Of a stretch of DNA of 64,000 nt, positions 27,352 to 35,904 are shown one piece after another. The position numbers and the translations under genes were made by a program. The stretch is taken from contig CAJOHE010000008.1 in NCBI GenBank assembly GCA_905234495.1, forward strand, positions 114,454 to 178,453. Reading direction: 5' to 3'. The stretch is from an uncultured Eubacterium sp. (GTDB lineage: Bacteria > Bacillota > Clostridia > Oscillospirales > Acutalibacteraceae). How positions within the stretch are numbered: position 1 is the first letter of the stretch; the number at the start of each line of letters is the position of its first letter. Below the pieces are notes generated by a model. That model was not told where the DNA came from, searched no databases, and saw only the letters and a list, made by a program, of their open reading frames with translations.

Positions 27352-27384
27352 ATAATAATATCATAAATAGAATAATAATGTCAA
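27352..27384 (-). promoter_or_regulatory. Promoter of the tubulin/vWA/HerA cluster
   Basis: On the minus strand, TTGACA (27379-27384) and TATTAT (27355-27360) are 18 bases apart. It lies about 60 bases before the vWA start. No other equally good promoter is seen between 27293 and 10703, so the cluster may be one transcript. Confidence 0.65.
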
Positions 27385-27475
27385 CAATTACTAATAAAAT
27401 CTCGCCCAATTATAGTAATTTAAGCAAGGAATTAGTTATGTTTAAAGGAATCTGGATGTCAACTAAAGCTTGAAC

Positions 27476-28576
27476 TTATTCTAGTTTAACTATTTTCGGA
27501 TTCACAATATCAAATAATTCAATAGTCTTTTCAAACATTGTGGAGTTATACTTATTTGAGTTTTGTTCTAATTCACTATAGTATAAAAAAACAATGTCCA
27601 ACTCTTCAAGGTTTTGTATATTTAGCAGAACACTTGACGGATACATAAATACTAAACTATTACACTTCAAAAATGGAATTAAAACCTCATAAGGTATGTC
27701 GGGAGAAATTTCAATAGAATTATTAAAAGCATACTGCGAAGTATCACGCGGGTGTTTTTTTACAATAATGCTCTTATAATTATTATCTAAGTATTCTACA
27801 GTTTTTTTCTGATATTTTTGATAATCTGTGTCAAAATCACTCAAAGGAGTTGTGAACAGAATAACATCATATTCACCATTTTGTAAATTTGAAACATCAC
27901 CGTATGTTGCCGATATAATTCTTTCAAAAATATTTTTATTTGTTTTTTCAAAATCATAAAGCTGGTTAATGGCTTTATAATCTCTATATATCATTTTTTC
28001 AGGTCGACTGGAATACTTTACACAGTTTTTTGTGGTTCTCAAAGGGTATTTACCGTTAGGATTTGAATAGCCCATAATTGCCATAAAAAAACACATTACT
28101 TCGCCAAACCTGATTCTATTATGTTTAATGTTTGAATATTTTCTGTCTAAATAATCAATTGTACCGTCCTCAAATATTGAAACGTTAAATATTCCGCTTT
28201 TTGCAAGACTTATAAACGAGCCGGTAACAGTTTTTAAATCACCTTCAACAGAAACTTCGTCATAGTCGTTAATGTTAACGAGAGAAGCGATTAGCTTGTT
28301 GCAAAAGATGTTTCTTTTCCCAATACAAGCATAGAAAAGCATTTTTAAAAATCTCATAATTCTTTTTGCGACGGAATCATCTTCATAAACTTTTTCACAG
28401 GACAATACTTTTGAAAACATTCCGGACTGGTTGCACTTTTTGATTATCTGCTCAAAAGAGACCCCGTCGGTCAAACATAGTGCATCCCACTCTTTTTCAT
28501 ATCCATAAGTACTATAGTACCAGATGAATTCCGATAAGCTTTGTGGATTAATTATAACAGCCAACCCTTTTTTCAT
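27476..28576 (-). CDS. Sialyltransferase-like glycosyltransferase (GT52/polysialyltransferase type)
   Basis: The protein has 366 residues. It carries the two bacterial sialyltransferase motifs: D/E-D/E-G in 'IFEDGTIDY' (near 136) and H-P in 'VKKHPRD' (near 290), then a Ser-rich 'YPSSVLLN' that fits the nucleotide-binding end. These enzymes move sialic acid-type sugars from CMP to a glycan. It is transcribed away from the CMP-legionaminic acid operon that starts 150 bases to the right, so its donor is probably CMP-legionaminic acid. The acceptor glycan cannot be inferred, and no polymerase or flippase is nearby. Confidence 0.75.
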   Translation of the reverse strand: MKKGLAVIINPQSLSEFIWYYSTYGYEKEWDALCLTDGVSFEQIIKKCNQSGMFSKVLSCEKVYEDDSVAKRIMRFLKMLFYACIGKRNIFCNKLIASLVNINDYDEVSVEGDLKTVTGSFISLAKSGIFNVSIFEDGTIDYLDRKYSNIKHNRIRFGEVMCFFMAIMGYSNPNGKYPLRTTKNCVKYSSRPEKMIYRDYKAINQLYDFEKTNKNIFERIISATYGDVSNLQNGEYDVILFTTPLSDFDTDYQKYQKKTVEYLDNNYKSIIVKKHPRDTSQYAFNNSIEISPDIPYEVLIPFLKCNSLVFMYPSSVLLNIQNLEELDIVFLYYSELEQNSNKYNSTMFEKTIELFDIVNPKIVKLE

Positions 28577-28669
28577 AAATAGTTCACGTCCTTTAATAAC
28601 TATATATTTGAATTTAACACATACAGCGTTTTTTTGTCAACATAGTTTCTGCAATGATATCGAGTTATT

Positions 28670-28696
28670 GACACGTTAATTTTTTTATCGTATAAT
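28670..28696 (+). promoter_or_regulatory. Promoter of the legionaminic acid operon
   Basis: TTGACA at 28670-28675 and TATAAT at 28691-28696. The spacer is short (about 15 bases), so strength may depend on a regulator. The first start codon is 32 bases on, behind GAGG. Confidence 0.6.
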
Positions 28697-28728
28697 TTAT
28701 CTAATATATTTTAAAATGAGGATTATGT

Positions 28729-29937
28729 ATGTTTAATTTAGAAGAATTCATTAGTCAAAATGTTACTAAAAGAAATAAGAGCCTTTTTAATGACGATATA
28801 GAAAAGAATAATGAAGAACTGAAAAGCAGTATTTGCGGCAAATCCGTATTGGTTATCGGTGGCGCAGGAAGCATAGGCTCGTCATTCATCAAGGCGGTTT
28901 TGCCATTTCACCCATCCTCACTTGTCGTGGTTGATATTAATGAAAACGCTCTTACTGAGCTGACGAGGGATCTGAGAAGCACTGATGGCTTATTTGTGCC
29001 GGAAGAATATATAACATATCCCATTGACTATGCTTCAAAGACATTTGAAAAAATGTTTAAAGCAAGAAAAGGGTTTGACATTGTTGCTAATTTTTCGGCT
29101 CATAAGCATGTGCGTAGTGAGAAAGATATCTTTTCGGTTGAAGCAATGTTATGCAACAATGTTATAAATGCACAGAAATTACTGGAGGCACTTTGCCAAT
29201 ATCCGCCCAATACATATTTTTGCGTTTCAACTGATAAAGCTGCAAATCCTGTTAATATTATGGGCGCAAGTAAGCGGATTATGGAAGATTTGATTTTTTC
29301 TTATTCTGATAGATTTGAAGTGAAAACAGCTCGTTTTGCCAATGTTGCGTTTTCAAACGGTTCATTGCCTGCCGGATTCTTAGAAAGAATTAACAGAGCT
29401 CAGCCGCTAAGTACCCCAAACGATGTCAAGCGTTATTTTGTTTCCCCGAAAGAAAGCGGTGAAATCTGTATGCTTGCTTGTGCTTTGGGCAGAAACAGAG
29501 AAATATTTTTCCCAAAACTTGCCGAGGAGCAAATGATGGGGTTTGACACAATCGCTGTTATGCTGCTTGAAGAACTGGGATACAAGGCGTTGGAATGTTC
29601 TTGTGAAAAAGAAGCTTTTGAGGCTATTAAAGCAGTAAAAGGCGGAAGTGACAAATACCCCATTCTGATATCTGCTTCTAATACTTCAGGAGAAAAACCT
29701 TACGAAGAGTTTTTTGTGGACGGTGAATCTGTGGATTTCAACCGTTTTGGTTCGTTGGGCGTTATTACTGACAAACAGATTACCGAGGCGGAGAGAATAA
29801 AAACACTTTGTAGTAAACTTGTTGAAGAATTTGATGCGGAACAACCTTCAAAGGAGAGAGTTGTGCAAATATTATCCGACTATCTTCCGAATTTCAAACA
29901 TATCGAAACAGGAAAATCATTGGATTCAAAAATGTAG
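28729..29937 (+). CDS. legB: Nucleotide-GlcNAc 4,6-dehydratase of legionaminic acid synthesis (LegB-like)
   Basis: The protein has 402 residues of the short-chain dehydrogenase/CapD-PseB class. The NAD(P) loop is 'GGAGSIGS' (44-51). 'STDKAANPVNIMGASKR' holds the Ser/Thr-Asp-Lys and the Met-x3-Lys that replaces Tyr-x3-Lys in this class. With PtmE (a GlmU-like guanylyltransferase) in the operon, the substrate is probably GDP-GlcNAc, as in the Campylobacter jejuni pathway. The product is the 4-keto-6-deoxy sugar used by LegC. It is the first gene of a seven-gene operon. Confidence 0.85.
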   Translation: MFNLEEFISQNVTKRNKSLFNDDIEKNNEELKSSICGKSVLVIGGAGSIGSSFIKAVLPFHPSSLVVVDINENALTELTRDLRSTDGLFVPEEYITYPIDYASKTFEKMFKARKGFDIVANFSAHKHVRSEKDIFSVEAMLCNNVINAQKLLEALCQYPPNTYFCVSTDKAANPVNIMGASKRIMEDLIFSYSDRFEVKTARFANVAFSNGSLPAGFLERINRAQPLSTPNDVKRYFVSPKESGEICMLACALGRNREIFFPKLAEEQMMGFDTIAVMLLEELGYKALECSCEKEAFEAIKAVKGGSDKYPILISASNTSGEKPYEEFFVDGESVDFNRFGSLGVITDKQITEAERIKTLCSKLVEEFDAEQPSKERVVQILSDYLPNFKHIETGKSLDSKM

Positions 29938-29957
29938 TATTTGTTAAGAGGTAGAAT

Positions 29958-31139
29958 ATGCAGAATATACCATTATCAATTCCGAATTTTGAGGGAAACG
30001 AAAAAAAATATGTTGATGATGCAATTCTTCAGGGTTGGGTTTCAACCGGCGGGGCATATATAGATAAATTTGAAGAACAGCTTCAAGAGTTCTTAAATGC
30101 ACCTAAAGTCGTTGCATGTCAGAGCGGCACATCGGCTCTTCATTTGTCTTTGATTGAATGCGGAGTTCAGCCGGGTGACGCTGTTATTGTTCCTGCGTTG
30201 ACTTTTATTGCCGCAGTAAATCCTGTTAAATATCTTTTTGCAAGTCCGGTTTTTATGGATTGTGATGATTCATTATGTATGGATCCTGTTAAGCTTAACC
30301 GTTTTTGTGAGGAAGAGTGTGTTTTTCTCGATGGGCAGCTTATTTTAAAACAGAGCAAAAAAACTGTTAAAGCCATAGTCATTGTTCATGTTTTCGGGAA
30401 TATGGCAGATATGGAAAGTATAATGAAAATAGCTAAAAAGTATAACCTGAGTGTGATTGAGGATGCGACCGAAGCCTTGGGAACGCGTTATGTTTCAGGA
30501 AAATACTTTGGAAAAATGGCGGGCACAATCGGTGAATTCGGTGCATTTTCGTTTAACGGAAATAAGATTATCACAACGGGAGGCGGCGGAGCTGTAACCG
30601 CTTCAAATATTGAAAAAGCAAAACACATAAAGTATTTATCCACCCAATCAAAAGATGATCCCGTATTTTATTTACATAATGAAGTAGGATACAATTACAG
30701 AATGACTAATGTCCAGGCGGCCATAGGTGTGGCTCAAATGGAAGAGTTGAACGAGTTTATCAGCAGAAAACAGTTAAACTACGATAAGTATTCAAAACTA
30801 TTTGATGGTTCTGAATATGTAACACTTATGAAATTCAGAGAAGAAACAGAGTCTAACTGTTGGTTCTATTCTTTATGTATAAATAGAGATTTGATAAAAA
30901 CTCAGCTTAAAGACATAATTGCGATTCTTCAGCAAAAAGGAATCCAAACGAGAGCTATTTGGGGACTGATTAATGAGCAAAAGCCGTATGTAAACGATAT
31001 AGCGTATCGTATTGAAAGAGCAAAGAAATATGCAGATAGCGTCATTAATATTCCGTCAGGTACGCAACTAACGGAAGATCAAATAACATATGTGGCAAAT
31101 GAAATTAATAATCTTATGAGGGAATTAGCAAATGGTTAG
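29958..31139 (+). CDS. legC: PLP aminotransferase of legionaminic acid synthesis (LegC-like)
   Basis: The protein has 393 residues of the DegT/DnrJ/EryC1/StrS family. The Schiff-base lysine is in 'SFNGNKIITTGGGG'. 'QSGTSALHLSL' near residue 55 binds the cofactor phosphate and 'IEDATEALG' holds the Asp that contacts the PLP ring. It aminates the C4 ketone made by LegB. It begins 20 bases after legB and overlaps ptmE by 8 bases. Confidence 0.88.
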   Translation: MQNIPLSIPNFEGNEKKYVDDAILQGWVSTGGAYIDKFEEQLQEFLNAPKVVACQSGTSALHLSLIECGVQPGDAVIVPALTFIAAVNPVKYLFASPVFMDCDDSLCMDPVKLNRFCEEECVFLDGQLILKQSKKTVKAIVIVHVFGNMADMESIMKIAKKYNLSVIEDATEALGTRYVSGKYFGKMAGTIGEFGAFSFNGNKIITTGGGGAVTASNIEKAKHIKYLSTQSKDDPVFYLHNEVGYNYRMTNVQAAIGVAQMEELNEFISRKQLNYDKYSKLFDGSEYVTLMKFREETESNCWFYSLCINRDLIKTQLKDIIAILQQKGIQTRAIWGLINEQKPYVNDIAYRIERAKKYADSVINIPSGTQLTEDQITYVANEINNLMRELANG

Positions 31140-32184
31140 TATTGATTCTTTTATTGGCGACAAAGAATTATCCGTATCCGATGCTATGCGTCTGATTGAT
31201 AATAATTCATACGGAATACTTTTTTTAACAAGCGATAATAAAGAACTTCTGAGCTGTATTACCGACGGGGATATTCGAAGATACTTGTTATCCGGCGGCA
31301 AGACAACGGATAAAGCTTTAGAAGCTTCAAATAAAAATCCGCGTATTGCAAAAAGCTTTGAAGAGGCGAAAAGAATATATCATAAAAAGAACACTATTGT
31401 TGTGCCGGTTGTTGATGAAAGCGGCAGAGTCATAGATATGTATTTCGGGGAAACGGTTGAAGAGAACACCGAAAAGTGCAATCTGAATATTCCTGTTGTT
31501 ATTAATGCAGGCGGAAAAGGAACGCGTTTAGACCCATTTACAAGAGTTTTACCGAAGCCGCTGATTCCTGTGGGCGATTTGCCGATTATTGAGCACATAA
31601 TGAAGGAGTTTAAAAGCTTTGGCTGTAATGACTTCAGCATAATTGTCAATTATAAAAAGCAACTCATTAAAGCCTACTTCAGCGAAAGTGAAAACAAGTA
31701 TGACATTGATTTTTACGATGAAGAAAAACCGCTTGATACCGGCGGCGGTCTTTCTCTATTGAAAGGAAAAATCAACTCAACATTTTTCTTCACTAATTGC
31801 GATATCCTTTTGAAATCAAATTACGAAAAGATGTTGCGATTTCACAAAGAAAATGAGAATGTAATTACTATGATTTGTGCCGATAAAACCGTAACCATTC
31901 CTTATGGGGTCATTAAAACAGATGAAACCGGAAAAATTAATGAAATGCAGGAAAAACCGGAGTTCTCATTTTTGACAAATACCGGAATGTATATAGTCGA
32001 ACCGAAGGTGTTAAACGATATTGAAAAAGAGGTTCCGATATCTTTCCCGGAAATAATAGAAATGCAAAAAGCAAAGGGCAGAAGAGTTGCGGCGTACGTC
32101 GTTCACGAAAGTGAGTGGATGGATATGGGTGAACTGTCCGGCCTTGAAAAAATGCAAAACAGTTATACTAGTTTATTGTGGTGA
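31132..32184 (+). CDS. ptmE: CBS-domain glucosamine-1-phosphate guanylyltransferase (PtmE-like)
   Basis: The protein has 350 residues. Residues 1-115 are a CBS pair ('LSCITDGDIRRYLL' is diagnostic of this fusion). Residues 120-350 are a nucleotidyltransferase with 'INAGGKGTRLDPFT..LPKPLIPVG', 'DTGGGLSLL' and 'TNCDIL' metal site. In C. jejuni this fusion makes GDP-glucosamine for legionaminic acid, which sets this pathway apart from neuraminic and pseudaminic acid routes. It overlaps legC by 8 bases. Confidence 0.85.
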   Translation: MVSIDSFIGDKELSVSDAMRLIDNNSYGILFLTSDNKELLSCITDGDIRRYLLSGGKTTDKALEASNKNPRIAKSFEEAKRIYHKKNTIVVPVVDESGRVIDMYFGETVEENTEKCNLNIPVVINAGGKGTRLDPFTRVLPKPLIPVGDLPIIEHIMKEFKSFGCNDFSIIVNYKKQLIKAYFSESENKYDIDFYDEEKPLDTGGGLSLLKGKINSTFFFTNCDILLKSNYEKMLRFHKENENVITMICADKTVTIPYGVIKTDETGKINEMQEKPEFSFLTNTGMYIVEPKVLNDIEKEVPISFPEIIEMQKAKGRRVAAYVVHESEWMDMGELSGLEKMQNSYTSLLW

Positions 32185-32190
32185 TATGAT

Positions 32191-32826
32191 TTGAAGAAGA
32201 TTCTACTGATTGGCGGCGGCGGACATTGTTGTTCTGTTATTGATACAATAAAAGAGAATAATGATTATCCCCAAATTGCTATTGTTGATAATAAGAATTT
32301 AGACAGCGTTAACGGTGTGCCTGTAATCGGCACGGATTCCGATTTGGAAAAGCTGTTTAACGATGGTTGGACAGAAGCTTTTATAACAGTGGGAAGCGTT
32401 GGCGATGTTTCTGCAAGAAGAAATATTTATGTTCAGTTGAAAAAAATAGGCTTTTCTATTCCAAGTATTATTGATAAATCCGCGCTTATTTCGGCTACAG
32501 CCGATATTGAAGAAGGAGTTTTTATCGGTAAAAGAACAGTTGTGAACTTTAATTCGGTGATAGAAAAATGTGCTATTATTAATACAGGAGCTATAGTTGA
32601 ACATGACTGTAAGATAGGGGAGTTTTCGCATATAAGTTGCAATGCAACTCTTTGCGGAAATGTTTCGGTTGGGAAAAATACGCATATTGGCGCTTCAACA
32701 GTAGTAAAACAGCAAATAAAAGTAGGTGAAGATACAATAATCGGAACGGGCAGCAATGTCGTAAAAAATGTGCCTGATAACAGTCTTGCGTACGGTAACC
32801 CATGTGAGGTGATAAAATGTCTGTAA
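32191..32826 (+). CDS. legH: NeuD/LegH-type sugar N-acetyltransferase
   Basis: The 211 residues pair an N-terminal Rossmann-like PglD domain ('LLIGGGGHCCSVID') with a left-handed beta-helix. 'VEHDCKIGEFSHI' holds the catalytic histidine, and 'AYGNPCEVIKCL' closes the protein. It acetylates the C4 amine added by LegC. The start is TTG at 32191, seven bases past the ptmE stop; no in-frame ATG fits. It overlaps the next gene by 10 bases. Confidence 0.82.
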   Translation: MKKILLIGGGGHCCSVIDTIKENNDYPQIAIVDNKNLDSVNGVPVIGTDSDLEKLFNDGWTEAFITVGSVGDVSARRNIYVQLKKIGFSIPSIIDKSALISATADIEEGVFIGKRTVVNFNSVIEKCAIINTGAIVEHDCKIGEFSHISCNATLCGNVSVGKNTHIGASTVVKQQIKVGEDTIIGTGSNVVKNVPDNSLAYGNPCEVIKCL

Positions 32827-33812
32827 TGATTATTGCCGAAGCCGGAGTGAATCACAATGGCAGTTTAGATACAGCTAAAAAAATGGTGGATGAAGCAAAG
32901 CGTTGCGGTGCAGATATAGTTAAATTCCAGACGGCTAGATTAGACTCACTTGTTTCGAAATCAGCAAAAATGGCTGAGTACCAAAAAACTAATACGGGCA
33001 CGAATGATACTCAAAAAGAACTGCTGAAAAGCTTATTGTTATCATACAACGATTTCAGGGATTTATATAATTACTGTAATGAAGCAGGGATTAAGTTTCT
33101 ATCCACACCGTTTGATGTGGAAAGCATTGCTTTTCTTGACGAACTCGGTTGTGATATCTGGAAGATACCTTCCGGAGAGATTACCAATCTTCCGTATCTT
33201 ATCAAAATTGCTCAAACCCAAAAGCCTGTAATAATGTCTACAGGAATGAGCACTCTTCAAGAGGTATCTGAGGCGATAAGAGCCCTTAAAGAAAATGGTA
33301 CAAATGAGCTAACTCTTTTACACTGCACTACCGAATATCCTGCGGCGTATGAAGATGTTAACCTGAACGCTATGCTGACATTGAAAAAAGAGTTCGGGTG
33401 TCCTGTTGGTTATTCCGACCACACAAAGGGCGTGGAAATATCTGTCGCGGCAGTTGCTATGGGTGCAACTGTGATTGAAAAGCATTTTACATTAGATAAG
33501 AATATGCAGGGACCTGACCATAAAGCAAGTCTTGAGCCCGATGAGCTTCTTCATCTTGTTAAGTCTATTCGCAATGTTGAGACAGCGCTTGGAGATGGCT
33601 TCAAAGCACCTTCAGAGGCTGAACTGAAAAATATTGAAGTGGCAAGAAAAAGCATAGTTGCATTAAAAGCGATAAATAAAGGCGAGTTGCTGACGGATAA
33701 AAATATTACGACAAAGCGACCCGGTTGCGGCATCAGTCCTATGAAGTGGTTTGATGTTCTAGGTACTGAAGCAATAAAAGATTTTGATGAGGATGAATTA
33801 ATAGAAATATGA
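32817..33812 (+). CDS. legI: Legionaminic acid synthase (NeuB family)
   Basis: The protein has 331 residues. An N-terminal TIM barrel starts 'IIAEAGVNHNG' and contains 'VKFQT', 'STPFD', 'WKIPSGEI', 'SDHT' and 'IEKHFTLD'. The C-terminal SAF/antifreeze-like domain ends it ('KRPGCGISPMKW'). It joins phosphoenolpyruvate to 2,4-diacetamido-trideoxymannose. Choice of legionaminic over neuraminic acid rests on the operon. Its end overlaps the next gene by 4 bases. Confidence 0.88.
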   Translation: MSVMIIAEAGVNHNGSLDTAKKMVDEAKRCGADIVKFQTARLDSLVSKSAKMAEYQKTNTGTNDTQKELLKSLLLSYNDFRDLYNYCNEAGIKFLSTPFDVESIAFLDELGCDIWKIPSGEITNLPYLIKIAQTQKPVIMSTGMSTLQEVSEAIRALKENGTNELTLLHCTTEYPAAYEDVNLNAMLTLKKEFGCPVGYSDHTKGVEISVAAVAMGATVIEKHFTLDKNMQGPDHKASLEPDELLHLVKSIRNVETALGDGFKAPSEAELKNIEVARKSIVALKAINKGELLTDKNITTKRPGCGISPMKWFDVLGTEAIKDFDEDELIEI

Positions 33813-34972
33813 AAACTATAGCTGTAATAACATCTACACGTGCTGAGTTCGGGCTGTTATGCCCAGTTATAAACGAGCTGAGGAAGTTCGAGAGTGATAG
33901 TTTTAAAACCGAATTAATTGTAACAGGAACTCATTTATATGAAGAGTATGGCTTGACAATTAATGAGATAAGAAAACAAAACATTCGTATAGATGAAGAA
34001 ATTATGATACCTGTTAATTCGGTGGATGCTTGTGATATTTCTAAAAATCAGGCTGAGGCGCTGGTTAAATTCACAAAGTTGTTTTATAAAAAACGTTATT
34101 CAGCTATACTTATTCTTGGCGACAGGTATGAAATGCTTGCTGTGGCAATAGCGGCAGTTAACACCAAAACCCCCATATTTCATATTAGCGGCGGCGATAT
34201 TTCCGAAGGTGCCATTGATGATTGTATTCGCCACTCAATTACTAAAATGAGTTATCTTCATTTCCCTTCCAATGAAGAGAGTCGGAAAAGAATTATTCAA
34301 CTTGGCGAAGCTCCTGAAAGGGTTTTTAACTTTGGCTCTACAAGTATTGATAATATAATTAATTCCGCGACGCTTAACAAACAAGAGGCATTGGACAGCG
34401 TCGGTGTTAATGCTGATAGATATGCGTTATGTACATATCATCCCGCCACATTGGAAAACGAAAGTCTTGAAGAATTGGTGTCGAATCTGTTAAATGCTTT
34501 AAGATTATTTCCGGATATTCATTTTATTATTACAAAGGCAAATGCTGATGAAGGCGGAATAATCATAAATAAACTGCTTGATAGCGCAGAAAAAGAAATA
34601 CCTAATATCAGTGTGTTTTCGTCGCTTGGAGTGAACCGTTATCTTTCTCTGATGAAGTATTCGGAATTTGTTGTAGGCAATTCTTCAAGCGGTATTATTG
34701 AAACCCCTGCATTTCATATCCCAACCGTCAATATCGGAATAAGGCAAAAAGGCAGGTTGCAAACAGAAAGCATAATTAATTGCGATACGGATACAGAATC
34801 AATAGTAAACGCCATAAAAAAAGCTTTAAGCAGCGATATGAAACAGAAATGCAAAAGCGTTGTTTCACTCTACGGAGACGGAACTGCCGCTAAGCGTATT
34901 GCGGATAAATGCTTTGAAGTAGTTAATAAAGGAAATATATCTTTGTGCAAAAAGTTTTACGTTCTTTCATAA
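33809..34972 (+). CDS. legG: Hydrolysing nucleotide-sugar 2-epimerase (LegG/NeuC family)
   Basis: The protein has 387 residues of the GT-B epimerase family. It opens 'TSTRAEFGLL' and contains 'LGDRYEMLA', 'HISGGDISEGAIDD' with the catalytic acids, 'YHPAT' and 'VGNSSSGIIE'. It releases the nucleotide while inverting C2, giving the mannose-form sugar for LegI. It overlaps legI by 4 bases, and 55 bases of spacer follow before legF. Confidence 0.87.
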   Translation: MKTIAVITSTRAEFGLLCPVINELRKFESDSFKTELIVTGTHLYEEYGLTINEIRKQNIRIDEEIMIPVNSVDACDISKNQAEALVKFTKLFYKKRYSAILILGDRYEMLAVAIAAVNTKTPIFHISGGDISEGAIDDCIRHSITKMSYLHFPSNEESRKRIIQLGEAPERVFNFGSTSIDNIINSATLNKQEALDSVGVNADRYALCTYHPATLENESLEELVSNLLNALRLFPDIHFIITKANADEGGIIINKLLDSAEKEIPNISVFSSLGVNRYLSLMKYSEFVVGNSSSGIIETPAFHIPTVNIGIRQKGRLQTESIINCDTDTESIVNAIKKALSSDMKQKCKSVVSLYGDGTAAKRIADKCFEVVNKGNISLCKKFYVLS

Positions 34973-35027
34973 TAATTATTATTTAATATCAATAATCAGT
35001 TTGAATTATTAAGTTTGAGGTCCACGG

Positions 35028-35711
35028 ATGAAAAACATTGCAATTATTACAGCTCGAAGCGGTTCAAAAGGATTGCCTGACAAAAACATAAAACAACTAA
35101 ATAGTTTGCCTTTAATTGCGTATAGCATAAAAGCCGCAGCAGATTCCGGAGTGTTTGATACAATAATGGTATCAACTGACAGTGATGAATATGCTGAGGT
35201 TGCAAAAAGATTTGGGGCACAGGTGCCGTTTTTGAGAAGTAAGGATAATTCTGACGACAATGCAAGTTCCTGGGATACAGTTATTGAAGTGTTAAACAAT
35301 TATGCCAAAATGAATATGCGTTTTGACACTATGTGTTTGCTTCAGCCAACTTCGCCGTTGAGAGAAGCAGATGATATTGTCAATGGCTATAATCTCTTCA
35401 ATGAAAAGAATGCAGATTCGGTTACTGCTGTATGTGAGACTGACCACAGTCCGCTCTGGTGTATGCAACTGGACGACAGTTTATCTTTGAAAGAATATAA
35501 TAAAAAATCTCTTGATTTGCCAAGACAAAAACTTGCCAGATATTTCAGAATAAACGGAGCGCTGTATATTCGAAAAATAGACTATTCTGACAATACAATT
35601 AAACTGTTGAAGAATAATGACTATGCCTACATTATGCCCAAAGAACGGTCGATTGATATTGATAACGAAATGGACTATAAAATGGCGGAATGGTTTCTTA
35701 ACAGTAAATAA
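35028..35711 (+). CDS. legF: CMP-legionaminic acid synthetase (NeuA family)
   Basis: The protein has 227 residues. 'ITARSGSKGLPDKNIK' is the CTP-binding loop. 'STDSDEYAEVA', 'LLQPTSPLR' and a late 'DIDNEMDY' with the metal-binding Asp complete the CMP-sialate synthetase pattern. It activates the sugar with CTP. It is the last gene of the operon, closed by two hairpins. Confidence 0.88.
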   Translation: MKNIAIITARSGSKGLPDKNIKQLNSLPLIAYSIKAAADSGVFDTIMVSTDSDEYAEVAKRFGAQVPFLRSKDNSDDNASSWDTVIEVLNNYAKMNMRFDTMCLLQPTSPLREADDIVNGYNLFNEKNADSVTAVCETDHSPLWCMQLDDSLSLKEYNKKSLDLPRQKLARYFRINGALYIRKIDYSDNTIKLLKNNDYAYIMPKERSIDIDNEMDYKMAEWFLNSK

Positions 35712-35718
35712 ACAAGCA

Positions 35719-35747
35719 ACTGCCCTGCGGGTTTGCAGGGCAGTTTT
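35719..35747 (+). terminator. Terminator of the legionaminic acid operon
   Basis: CTGCCCTGC and GCAGGGCAG form a 9-base stem followed by TTTTTAT. Confidence 0.88.
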
Positions 35748-35754
35748 TATATCA

Positions 35755-35782
35755 GATACGGTCGGAGAGCCGACCGTATTTT
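35755..35782 (+). terminator. Second hairpin behind legF
   Basis: ATACGGTCGG (35756-35765) and CCGACCGTAT (35770-35779) pair perfectly around AGAG, with a short T run. Base composition changes to GC-rich just beyond this point. Confidence 0.65.
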
Positions 35783-35853
35783 GCCGGGATATATCTTTCT
35801 TGCGCTATTAGTATTCCCGAAAAAAATGTATTTATTAATCGGGCTACAGTTTC

Positions 35854-35882
35854 TTGACACTGTTTTAACATAGTGATATTAT
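35854..35882 (+). promoter_or_regulatory. Promoter of the potassium uptake operon
   Basis: TTGACA (35854-35859), a 17-base spacer and TATTAT (35877-35882). AAGGAGAAG follows at once before the start codon. Confidence 0.8.
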
Positions 35883-35904
35883 ATTAAAAAAGGAGAAGTG
35901 ATTT

